Origin: RXOA01 sp964547105
Lineage (GTDB): Bacteria; Bipolaricaulota; Bipolaricaulia; UBA7950; UBA9294
Direction: 5' to 3'
NCBI GenBank assembly: GCA_964547105.1
Contig: CAZJLO010000081.1
Span: 1-5,903 of the forward strand
Length of the DNA: 5,903 nucleotides
A model generated the notes under the pieces. That model did no database searches and was not told where the DNA came from. It worked only from the letters and a program-made list of their open reading frames with translations. Positions 1 through 4,892 of the stretch are shown here, piece after piece. Each line of letters begins with the position of its first letter. Position 1 is the first letter of the stretch. The translations under genes were made by a program, and so were the position numbers.

Positions 1-953
1 ACATCCCCCACCACATCTTCAGCGGCAACAAGCTCTACGACCCCGGCGACCTCCTTCGCATCTGGGAGGACCAGCAGGGTGTGGCGGCGTGGGTTCTGAT
101 CGGCCCGCGGCACAAGGGCTACGACGCGCAGGTGAGGCCCGATCTTCGCGGTGGAACCTTCGAGCGCGAGGTGCTTCAGTTCGCCGATGCCCGTACGATG
201 GAGTTGATGCGCCAGCATGGGATCGAAGGCGAGAAGCTGCTCGGTGATGCGTTTCGCTGCGACACCGCACGAGTCAAGCTCCTCACCGAGCTGGGATGGA
301 CACTCGAGGATGCCCCGCCCTATGTGCTCAATCGACGGGCGCTTGTTGGTCTACCCGATCCTGTCCTACCCGATGAATACAGGATTCGTTCCGCGCGTGG
401 ATTGGAGGAGGCCGCCGCCTTGGCGGAGATCCACGTGGCATCGTTCGGAGCCACATGGACCCCCGAGCTCTACCGCCGCTATATGCAAGCCCCCGGCTAT
501 GATGCGGATCGCGAGTATGTCGTGGTCGCTCCCGACGGCGGTTTCGCCGCATTCACCGTCACCTGGCACGATTGCACGAACCGCATCGGCCTTCTCGAGC
601 CCGTCGGCACCCATCCCGATCATCGCCGCCGCGGGTTGGGCAAGGCGGTTGTGCTCCACGCCTTGCACCAGATGAACGCCGCAGGCATGACCCACGCCAC
701 CGTTGCCAACGCAGGCGCCAACGAGGCCTCACGGGCGCTCTACGCTGCCTGCGGCTTCACCCCCTGGCACGTCATCGATGACTACATCAAGCCGATTCCG
801 GCTCGCCGCGATCAACTCGGTGCTCGACCCAGAGAAACCCCTGCCGCCGAACCCTGTCTCCCCAAGAATCAGAGGCAATGGCTGGCTTTGGCTACAGGTT
901 GTTGTGCGAAGGGCCCCCTCGTACCATCGATCATCCACACCCAGCTTCACTGA
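1..953 (+). CDS. Tandem-GNAT N-acetyltransferase, 5' end outside window
   Basis: The reading frame is open from base 3, so the gene begins upstream; the GTG at 81 is only an internal Val codon. The 316 residues in view comprise the end of a degenerate N-terminal GNAT-like domain (about residues 1-115) and a well-preserved C-terminal GNAT domain (about 125-265). The latter shows the acetyl-CoA pyrophosphate-binding motif VGTHPDHRRRGLGKA (from residue 201; R-x-x-G-x-G at 208-213) and the motif-B segment NEASRALYAACGF (240-252). The two-domain layout recalls mycothiol-synthase-like tandem GNATs, but the acyl acceptor cannot be predicted. GNAT proteins transfer an acetyl group from acetyl-CoA to an amine and are usually cytoplasmic. 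About 50 residues after YIKPIP (261-266) are Pro/Arg/Cys-rich and look unlike a GNAT fold. The 3' part of this gene recurs twice downstream. The kinase gene starts 36 bp after the stop. Confidence 0.85.
   Translation, partial: IPHHIFSGNKLYDPGDLLRIWEDQQGVAAWVLIGPRHKGYDAQVRPDLRGGTFEREVLQFADARTMELMRQHGIEGEKLLGDAFRCDTARVKLLTELGWTLEDAPPYVLNRRALVGLPDPVLPDEYRIRSARGLEEAAALAEIHVASFGATWTPELYRRYMQAPGYDADREYVVVAPDGGFAAFTVTWHDCTNRIGLLEPVGTHPDHRRRGLGKAVVLHALHQMNAAGMTHATVANAGANEASRALYAACGFTPWHVIDDYIKPIPARRDQLGARPRETPAAEPCLPKNQRQWLALATGCCAKGPLVPSIIHTQLH
664..854 (+). repeat. GNAT-tail direct repeat, copy 1 (inside the intact gene)
   Basis: This stretch encodes the end of the GNAT domain (from about Met-Asn-Ala-Ala-Gly-Met) and the first part of the odd C-terminal tail. 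It matches copy 2 at 2118-2261 (roughly 85 % identity by eye over about 140 bp, with two 1-base gaps) and copy 3 at 3608-3765 (roughly 75 % by eye). All three copies have the same orientation. Copies 2 and 3 share bases that differ from copy 1, for example GAAGCC where copy 1 has GCTGCC. They therefore probably derive from related family members rather than directly from this copy. Similarity to copy 3 continues past the conserved GNAT domain to about 854, shown by the shared word GCTCGACCC. Confidence 0.75.
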
Positions 954-977
954 TCCGCGTTTCGACTGCTCACCCTC

Positions 978-984
978 AAGGAGG
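978..984 (+). promoter_or_regulatory. Strong Shine-Dalgarno for the phosphotransferase gene
   Basis: AAGGAGG lies five bases before the ATG at 990 and is a near-perfect anti-16S match. It fixes the start of the kinase gene and supports independent, efficient translation even if the gene is co-transcribed with the GNAT gene. Confidence 0.8.
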
Positions 985-989
985 AGCTG

Positions 990-2012
990 ATGAAGCCGTT
1001 TGACCAATTGACGAACCTCGGCCGTGGACGCCGACTCAAGCCTCACGCTGCACGGCTTCTCCAGCAGCATTACGGCATCCGGCCTGCGCGACTACAACAG
1101 GTTGCCGAGACGGTCAATATCGTGCTTCGGATCCAAGCGGACGACGGCGTGCGCTATGTCGTGCGAATGACGCCGCCGAAGCACTTCCATGACCTTGCAG
1201 ATGTCCGATCTGAACTTGCTTGGCTGAGATCCCTTGCCGAGAACGACATCTTGGTTCCCGTTGTGGTTCCCAGCCGAGACGGCTCAGCCGTGGTGTCGAT
1301 GTCATGGGACGGAATCCCGGGCGACTGGCACTGCGTCGTCTTCCAATGGATCAAGGGAACGCTCCTGGCGAACCGATGCACCCTGCCGAACCTCGTTCGC
1401 TTCGGTGAACTGATGGCAAGGCTTCACAAGGCCGCGGAGACCTTCGCTGCACCGTCTGATTTCAGGGTTCGAGCGGCGGACACGGTCTTCCCTCACTGCA
1501 GCGCCGGCTTTGCCCGGGCTGAGAGTCTTGTTCTGTTCAGCGGTCTACCCGAAAAGCTACTACCTGCGCGTAGGCTCCACCTCTTCAAGCGCGTGGCCGA
1601 TCTTGCACAGACAGAGATCACAAGGTTGTTCGAATCGGGTGCCCCGCGTCCCATTCACAACGATCTTCATCCGTGGAATGTGATGATCAATCGCCGTGAG
1701 ATCTACGCGATCGACTTCGAGAACATGCTCATGGGGTTCCCGATTCAGGATCTGGGTACCGCTCTCAACTACATGAGGCGCGATGAGCGCTTTGACGATC
1801 GCGTGCATGCTGTTCGGGAGGGCTACGAGCGCGTGCGTCCTTGGCCGGAGAAGTTGCCTGGACAGCTCCAACTGATGACGATGTCGCATCGCTTGCTGCT
1901 GTGCAACTACTACGCATCGCACCACGATCCTGAGTTCCGCGACTTCGCGTACAAGTTCTTCGAAGCGTCCGAGAAGAGGATCGAGCAGGAACTCGAAGCC
2001 CTCCAAGCGTAG
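990..2012 (+). CDS. APH/choline-kinase-fold phosphotransferase
   Basis: This 340-residue protein has the layout of the APH phosphotransferase family (Pfam APH-like), which transfers phosphate from ATP to small hydroxyl or amine substrates. The N-lobe has a strand ending VVRM (57-60), where Arg59 sits at the place of the usual ATP-binding Lys, as is common in this family, and a helix-C-like SELAWL with Glu75. The catalytic loop HNDLHPWN (223-230) supplies base Asp225 and metal ligand Asn230. IDFEN (241-245) is the DFG equivalent, with Asp242. The length matches family members such as aminoglycoside, homoserine and SrkA-like kinases, but no substrate-specific motif is recognisable, so antibiotic resistance should not be assumed. 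The start is fixed by AAGGAGG five bases upstream. The gene is probably co-transcribed with the GNAT gene. Its 3' side runs directly into a repeat-rich spacer. Confidence 0.85.
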   Translation: MKPFDQLTNLGRGRRLKPHAARLLQQHYGIRPARLQQVAETVNIVLRIQADDGVRYVVRMTPPKHFHDLADVRSELAWLRSLAENDILVPVVVPSRDGSAVVSMSWDGIPGDWHCVVFQWIKGTLLANRCTLPNLVRFGELMARLHKAAETFAAPSDFRVRAADTVFPHCSAGFARAESLVLFSGLPEKLLPARRLHLFKRVADLAQTEITRLFESGAPRPIHNDLHPWNVMINRREIYAIDFENMLMGFPIQDLGTALNYMRRDERFDDRVHAVREGYERVRPWPEKLPGQLQLMTMSHRLLLCNYYASHHDPEFRDFAYKFFEASEKRIEQELEALQA

Positions 2013-2035
2013 CCCAGGGTCAGCGCTTGCTGGGC
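2012..2035 (+). other. Hairpin directly after the kinase stop codon
   Basis: GCCCAG (2012-2017) pairs with CTGGGC (2030-2035) around a 12-base loop. CAAGCG (2004-2009) can alternatively pair with CGCTTG (2024-2029), so two competing stems exist. No T-run follows, so this is not a convincing intrinsic terminator. It may simply stabilise or end the kinase mRNA with Rho. Confidence 0.3.
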
Positions 2036-2052
2036 GATATTCGAACCTGGAG

Positions 2053-2112
2053 TTCCAGGACACGGGATCCAACTCCGTCCCGGCATCGCAGTGTCGAGTA
2101 CTCTCTTTGCCC
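2053..2112. repeat. Decayed REP-like palindromic element (copy A)
   Basis: This stretch aligns with the intact palindromic element at 4691-4760. Shared blocks are GGACAC, ACTCCG, CCGGC, TCGC and GAGTA in the same order and spacing. By-eye identity is about three quarters over 43 bases. The right arm (TGTGTCCCC in the intact copy) has degenerated to CTCTTTGCCC, so the long outer stem is lost; only GACAC (2059-2063) and GTGTC (2091-2095) still pair. It ends a few bases before GNAT-tail copy 2. It lies in the 414-bp gene-free stretch 2013-2426, which otherwise holds only the hairpin after the kinase stop, the GNAT relic and about 150 bp with no recognisable feature. Confidence 0.5.
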
Positions 2113-2117
2113 AGGAC

Positions 2118-2269
2118 TGCACTTGATGAATGCCGCGGGCATGACCCCGCGCTACCGTTTCCAACACCGGCGCCAACGAAGCCTCACGCCGCTCTACGAA
2201 GCCTGCCGCTTCACCCCTTGGCACCTCATCGATGACTGCGTCAAGCCGATTCCGGCTTGGAGCAGCTGA
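2118..2269 (+). pseudogene. GNAT C-terminal relic, direct-repeat copy 2
   Basis: This is a fragment homologous to the last GNAT coding segment of the gene at 1-953, starting at Met-Asn-Ala-Ala-Gly-Met and running to Lys-Pro-Ile-Pro, then a TGA at 2267. The upstream four fifths of a GNAT gene are absent. One extra base soon after ATGACCCC (about 2143) and one missing base near 2188 (ACGCCGCTC against ACGGGCGCTC) throw the segment for NAGANEASR into the wrong frame. The frame is then regained, so the end reads LYEACRFTPWHLIDDCVKPIP. It has no ribosome-binding site or start of its own. It is best read as a non-coding remnant or repeat unit, not an expressed protein. Confidence 0.7.
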
Positions 2270-2426
2270 AGCAGTCGGTGGGATCTTGCTTCGTCCCGAA
2301 CCGCACATTGCGATCCTCTCCGGGTGAGTTCTCTCTGACTTGAAGATCGTCGCGATGAGGCGATACAGTCCTTCGAGTGCCCCGCAAGATCCGGCCGAAA
2401 TCCCGCACTCGCCGGTGGAGGGCAGC

Positions 2427-2891
2427 ATGCCGAATCGGGAGAGACTGCACATTCTGGTCGCAGAGAGCAACGCCGCTGACATCATGCTCCTCAAGCGCAT
2501 CGCCGGCGACTGTGACGTGGAATGCGAACTGTGCTTCGCTCGCGACGGGGAAGAGGCCCTCGATGCATTTGCGCAGCGAGGCGGATTCGAAGCCATGCCT
2601 ATTCCGGACCTGATTCTCGTGAGCCCGTACCTTCCTAAGCTCAATGGATTGGAGGTCCTGCGCAAGGCCAGGGAAGACGCACGTATTCGGAGGATCCCGA
2701 TCATCGTTTTCACCTACTCCGAGCGGCCAGAAGACTTGGTCAGAGCCTACGATTGCGGCGCGGCTTCCTACCTGCTCAAGCCGGTGGATCCGGAGCAGTT
2801 CAAGCAGCTCACAGAGACCGTTTCCGCGTATTGGCAGGTTGCAAGAGGACGACCAAGTTCGGGAGCCAAGCGCGAGGTTCATGGCGACTGA
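2427..2891 (+). CDS. Atypical single-domain response regulator (Rcp1/CheY-like) without phospho-acceptor Asp
   Basis: This 154-residue protein is a lone receiver domain resembling Rcp1-type regulators: ILVAESNAAD at 9-18, PDLILVSPYLPKLNGLEVL around 60-78, IPIIVFTYS at 90-98, YLLKP at 115-119, and a terminal YW-containing helix. Thr96 and Lys118 of the switch apparatus are kept. The phospho-acceptor Asp is Ser66, and the second acidic-pocket residue is Ser14 after Glu13. Standard Asp phosphorylation is therefore not possible at the usual site, and a phosphorylation-independent (pseudo-receiver) role in protein binding is inferred. No output domain is fused. The frame also opens at a TTG at 2340, but ATG 2427 is preferred: GGAGGG (2417-2422) precedes it, and the extra 29 residues have no receiver-like content. 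No histidine kinase lies next to it; mgtC follows after 184 bp. Confidence 0.8.
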   Translation: MPNRERLHILVAESNAADIMLLKRIAGDCDVECELCFARDGEEALDAFAQRGGFEAMPIPDLILVSPYLPKLNGLEVLRKAREDARIRRIPIIVFTYSERPEDLVRAYDCGAASYLLKPVDPEQFKQLTETVSAYWQVARGRPSSGAKREVHGD

Positions 2892-2900
2892 TTGTCGCTT

Positions 2901-2920
2901 GGAGATCGGCGCATATCTCC
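2901..2920 (+). terminator. Possible weak terminator hairpin after the receiver gene
   Basis: GGAGAT (2901-2906) and ATCTCC (2915-2920) form a perfect 6-bp stem with an 8-base loop, starting ten bases after the receiver stop codon. The following bases (GATGACCTTCTT) are only mildly T-rich, so termination would be weak or Rho-assisted. Position after a stop codon is the main support. Confidence 0.3.
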
Positions 2921-2945
2921 GATGACCTTCTTGTGGGTGAAAGAG

Positions 2946-3008
2946 CCGGCAACAGGAGCGTGAGGATGGAGTAGGGTCTTGTGTGCGATGAGCTTGCCGG
3001 GGCTCCTG
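2946..3008 (+). other. Interlocked inverted repeats in the mgtC leader
   Basis: Two perfect 7-bp inverted pairs are interleaved: CCGGCAA (2946-2952) with TTGCCGG (2994-3000), and CAGGAGC (2953-2959) with GCTCCTG (3002-3008). The order A-B-A'-B' means the two stems are mutually exclusive or form a pseudoknot; the connecting loops of 0 and 1 base make a pseudoknot sterically difficult. The block ends 67 bases before the MgtC start. A regulatory leader is possible but unproven, and chance pairing in GC-rich DNA cannot be excluded. Confidence 0.25.
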
Positions 3009-3075
3009 CGCGAGGGATCCGTAAGCTGGTTGGTGTAGGCGACGGTCCGGCGGGAGGTCGATCGACATCGAACTG

Positions 3076-3528
3076 ATGGCTTTGGATTTCTGGGCGGCGG
3101 TAGGAACGGCCGTGTTCTGCGGCACCATCGTGGGGTTGGAGCGGCAGCTTCACAAGAAGCCGGCCGGCATCCGGACGAGCATCCTGATCTGCCTCGGCAC
3201 GACGGTGTTTGTGCGTTTGGGCACGCTGACAGCACTCGTCGGCGGCGATCCGAGTCGCGTGGTGGCGCAAGTCGTTACCGGCGTCGGATTCATCGGCGCG
3301 GGGGTCATGCTGGCCCGGGAGGGGCTGGTCCGCGGCGTGACGTCGGCAGCTGTGATCTGGATGCTTGCCGCGATCGGATGCGCTGCCGGATTCGAGGAGT
3401 ACGTCGCGGCGATGGCGCTTGCGGTTCTCACGATCGCGCTGCTGACAGGGGTCGCGTTGCTCGAGCGGCTGATCCTGCGATTGCGGGGCGGCGACTACGG
3501 GGCGGCAGATCACAGAGACGAGCGTTAG
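3076..3528 (+). CDS. MgtC/SapB family inner-membrane protein (short form)
   Basis: This 150-residue hydrophobic protein carries the hallmarks of the MgtC/SapB family: GTIVGLERQ (16-24), KPAGIRTSILICLGTTVF (28-45), VTGVGFIGAGVML (67-79) and VRGVTSAAVIWMLAAIG (85-101). About four to five membrane segments are visible (roughly 5-21, 35-53, 64-81, 88-104, 108-128). The cytosolic C-terminal ACT-like domain of long MgtC proteins is absent; the protein ends in a short charged tail. Family members are linked to magnesium limitation, acid stress and F-ATPase modulation, but short SapB-type members are poorly understood. ATG 3076 is the only canonical start after the in-frame TAA at 3022. However, the nearest Shine-Dalgarno (GGGAGG, 3052-3057) is 18 bases away, so an ATC start at 3061 or 3067 remains possible. 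No Mg-transport ATPase gene is adjacent. Confidence 0.88.
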   Translation: MALDFWAAVGTAVFCGTIVGLERQLHKKPAGIRTSILICLGTTVFVRLGTLTALVGGDPSRVVAQVVTGVGFIGAGVMLAREGLVRGVTSAAVIWMLAAIGCAAGFEEYVAAMALAVLTIALLTGVALLERLILRLRGGDYGAADHRDER

Positions 3529-3532
3529 CCGC

Positions 3533-3592
3533 CGGGGCATGGGTTGGCCGGCGTAGAGATCCGCGGATAGGCCTCTCCGCAGGGATGCCCCG
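3533..3592. repeat. Structured 60-bp inverted repeat directly after mgtC
   Basis: CGGGGCAT (3533-3540) is perfectly inverted as ATGCCCCG (3585-3592). Inside, GCGTAGAG (3551-3558) pairs with CTCTCCGC (3573-3580) at 7 of 8 positions, and the centre contains the perfect palindrome ATCCGCGGAT (3559-3568). The outer arm begins five bases after the MgtC stop. There is no trailing T-run. It could be a Rho-assisted 3' end or a REP-like element; GNAT-tail copy 3 follows after about 15 bases. Confidence 0.45.
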
Positions 3593-3607
3593 ACCAAGAT
3601 CAGCGGC

Positions 3608-3765
3608 CGCCACCCTTGGCAACGCAGGAAGCAACGAAGTCTCACGGGCGCTCCGCGAAGCCGGGGGGGGCGAGCCTTGGCGCTTGATCGATGACCACGG
3701 CAAGGCAGTTGCTGTCCGGCTCGACAGGCTCGACGCTCGACCCGGAAAGCGCCGGAACCCCCGAG
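3608..3765 (+). pseudogene. GNAT C-terminal relic, direct-repeat copy 3
   Basis: In the frame at 3612 onward this reads ATLGNAGSNEVSRALREAGG then GEPWRLIDDHGKAV. It is recognisably the GNAT motif-B end of the gene at 1-953, with substitutions (YAACGF has become REAGGG). Homology continues into the odd C-terminal tail (R-D-x-L-x-ARP in both). The copy lacks the acetyl-CoA motif and everything upstream, and has no start codon or ribosome-binding site of its own. It lies in the gene-free stretch 3529-3921 between mgtC and the convergent secreted-protein gene. It is more diverged from copy 1 than copy 2 is, though free of frameshifts in the core. Confidence 0.6.
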
Positions 3766-3842
3766 AGCAGCATCTGCCCAGGTCCGAGCGGTCATCGGCC
3801 GAGGCGCTTCGCGCTGCGGGAGACCTGTTGCACGAACGGAGA

Positions 3843-3868
3843 GGCGAGCGGCAAGGTAGCCGTTCGCC
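3843..3868. terminator. Strong hairpin between convergent genes
   Basis: GGCGAGCGGC (3843-3852) pairs with GCCGTTCGCC (3859-3868): a 10-bp stem with one G-U wobble on the plus-strand transcript and a 6-base loop. It lies 54 bases beyond the stop of the minus-strand secreted-protein gene and on the downstream side of mgtC, the right place for a shared terminator. No clear U-tract follows on either strand, so an intrinsic terminator is only moderately supported. Confidence 0.4.
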
Positions 3869-3921
3869 TGCTTCGTGGAACGGATCTGTCTTTGGACCTT
3901 ATGGAGTCCTGGTTAGGCGGG

Positions 3922-4425
3922 CTACTTCCCTCCGGCCCACGGTGGCGGCAGCATCGATGGAGGCCCCGCGATGGCTACTTTGCCGATGTAGACATCCAGG
4001 ACGTCATTGTTTGCGGAATCGTACGTTCCCGTCAGCGTCCCATGGCCTTTCAGACGGGCATAGCTTCCCGTTCCTCCGATGACCTTCCAGATGCCCGTCG
4101 TATCGCCCCCGGTCAGAAGCCACACACGCAGCTCCACATCGAATGTTCCATCGGCACACTCGAAGTGCTTGACCATCACGACGCTCCCGCTGGGAGGCGG
4201 GGGCCAGTTGTAGGGGCCGGTGAACACAGTCCCCGTGGCACATAGAACGCCGGACGTGACGGCCGGGCCACTGGCTGCGAATAGGTCGCGAACACCGGGA
4301 AGCGTATCCAGATCGGTGAGGACGGAGATCTGCACGCTTTGCATCGGTCCGGCTAGCACAGATACCGTTGCCAACGCAAGGAACACCGCTGCAACAAGGA
4401 CAACAAGAACGGCTCTTCGTCTCAT
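3922..4425 (-). CDS. Small secreted protein with GTGxYxxLxGxG motif, function unknown
   Basis: This 167-residue protein begins with a typical Sec signal peptide: Arg2-4, a hydrophobic core at 5-24 and a plausible cleavage after Val-Leu-Ala25. The mature part has a Thr/Gly-rich beta character. It carries HFECADGTFDVELRVWL (87-103) and GGTGSYARLKGHGTLTGTY (117-135), the latter resembling the GTGxYxxLxGxG turn seen in many small secreted actinobacterial and Chloroflexi hypothetical proteins with a predicted beta-barrel, allene-oxide-cyclase-like fold. That assignment rests on memory of the motif, not a search. Cys62 and Cys90 could form a disulfide after export. The C-terminus is Pro-rich (PPSMLPPPWAGGK). 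GGAGGT six bases before the ATG fixes the start. The gene is convergent with mgtC and divergent from the ABC transporter; no functional partner is evident. Confidence 0.75.
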   Translation of the reverse strand: MRRRAVLVVLVAAVFLALATVSVLAGPMQSVQISVLTDLDTLPGVRDLFAASGPAVTSGVLCATGTVFTGPYNWPPPPSGSVVMVKHFECADGTFDVELRVWLLTGGDTTGIWKVIGGTGSYARLKGHGTLTGTYDSANNDVLDVYIGKVAIAGPPSMLPPPWAGGK

Positions 4426-4431
4426 GGTAGC

Positions 4432-4437
4432 ACCTCC
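4432..4437 (-). promoter_or_regulatory. Shine-Dalgarno of the secreted-protein gene
   Basis: On the minus strand GGAGGT lies six bases before the ATG (4425-4423). This strong site supports the gene being real and fixes the start so that the signal peptide is complete. Confidence 0.75.
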
Positions 4438-4880
4438 GTAGCTTGATTCCCTCTAGAGACTTCGCCAGGCGGATTGGCCTCCCCGAACAGATCCGAGTCG
4501 ATGGTTCTCTCGGCAGCGTCGCCTTCAGCCCATCAGGAGGCCGCCAGGGTCGATGGTCGATCTCTCGGATCTCACCTCCTCATGCAAACGTCACTTCCGG
4601 CAGACTAAGATCGTCTTTCCACTCATGTCAAATCCGCTTATAGACAACCCTGATGTCGCGATCCTTCCGTGTCGTGACGTGAGATCCACGGAGCCCGGGG
4701 ACACAGCACCTGACTCCGCTCCGGCCTCGCCGGGTTGAGTATTGTGTCCCCCGAATTCCCGCCACGGATCCGGATTATGTTCGACAGGACGTTCGGACGA
4801 GCACGCAGGCGCGGAATGATTCGTCGAGAACTTGCCTGCCGGCGGTCGATTATGGGAGCATACACGGTCACCAGGTTCAT
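4438..4880. other. Divergent intergenic spacer
   Basis: This stretch separates the minus-strand secreted-protein gene from the plus-strand ABC genes, so it should hold both promoters. The only striking element is the palindromic repeat at 4691-4760. On the minus strand TTGACA (complement of 4626-4631) is a perfect -35 hexamer, but 17 bases further the would-be -10 is TTAGTC, which is poor. It would start transcription about 170 bases before the secreted-protein ATG. No convincing plus-strand promoter, RNA gene or conserved ORF was seen; the short ORFs here lack ribosome-binding sites and family features. Confidence 0.4.
4691..4760. repeat. REP-like palindromic element (copy B)
   Basis: GGGGACACAGCAC (4697-4709) is inverted as GTATTGTGTCCCC (4739-4751), pairing at 11 of 13 positions. 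The interior contains a perfect CCGGC-CTC-GCCGG hairpin (4721-4733). A short repeat with a long outer stem, an inner stem and no coding content resembles REP/BIME elements mobilised by RAYT (Y1 transposase) enzymes, and I associate GGGGACACA...TGTGTCCCC ends with that class. This is recognition from memory, not a search. A decayed relative is at 2053-2112. It lies in a divergent spacer, so it is not a terminator of either neighbour. No transposase gene is in the window. Confidence 0.6.
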
Positions 4881-4886
4881 GGGAGG
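4881..4886 (+). promoter_or_regulatory. Shine-Dalgarno deciding the ABC ATPase start
   Basis: GGGAGG directly abuts the ATG at 4887, leaving no spacing, but is six bases before the ATG at 4893. The second ATG is therefore the likely start. Confidence 0.7.
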
Positions 4887-4892
4887 ATGGAC

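Noticed and set aside
699..713. A 15-base word ACCGTTGCCAACGCA shared by GNAT-tail copy 1 and the signal-peptide region of the minus-strand secreted gene (4364-4378), suggesting a fourth repeat copy.
   Set aside because: The match does not extend on either side. In the second place it simply encodes hydrophobic signal-peptide residues on the other strand. Treated as coincidence.
81..953. GTG at 81 as the true start of the acetyltransferase.
   Set aside because: The same frame continues to the window edge with sensible residues and no stop, there is no Shine-Dalgarno before 81, and starting there would cut into the N-terminal GNAT-like domain.
2340..2426. TTG at 2340 as the start of the receiver gene.
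   Set aside because: The extra 29 residues have no family content, while ATG 2427 has GGAGGG upstream and begins just before the first receiver strand.
2118..3765. GNAT-tail repeats as integron attC sites, because genes are followed by repeats and GTTG-C-CAAC occurs in copy 1.
   Set aside because: No paired core sites with attC spacing and imperfect palindromic architecture are visible. The repeats are fragments of protein-coding sequence, and no integron integrase is present.
2241..3795. Long minus-strand open frames (2241-3128 and 2809-3795) opposite the receiver and mgtC genes.
   Set aside because: Their sequences are Arg/Pro/Ser-rich with no family motifs, they overlap each other and genuine plus-strand genes, and they look like GC-rich shadow frames.
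3378..4082. Long plus-strand open frame (234 codons) spanning the mgtC end, copy 3 and the secreted gene.
   Set aside because: It overlaps mgtC out of frame and the well-supported minus-strand secreted gene. It has no ribosome-binding site, and only the short GNAT relic within it resembles protein.
4616..4644. Plus-strand promoter-like pair TTTCCA - 17 bases - TATAGA upstream of the ABC genes.
   Set aside because: Both hexamers match only four of six positions, and the site is about 240 bases from the ATPase start with the palindromic element in between. Too weak to annotate.
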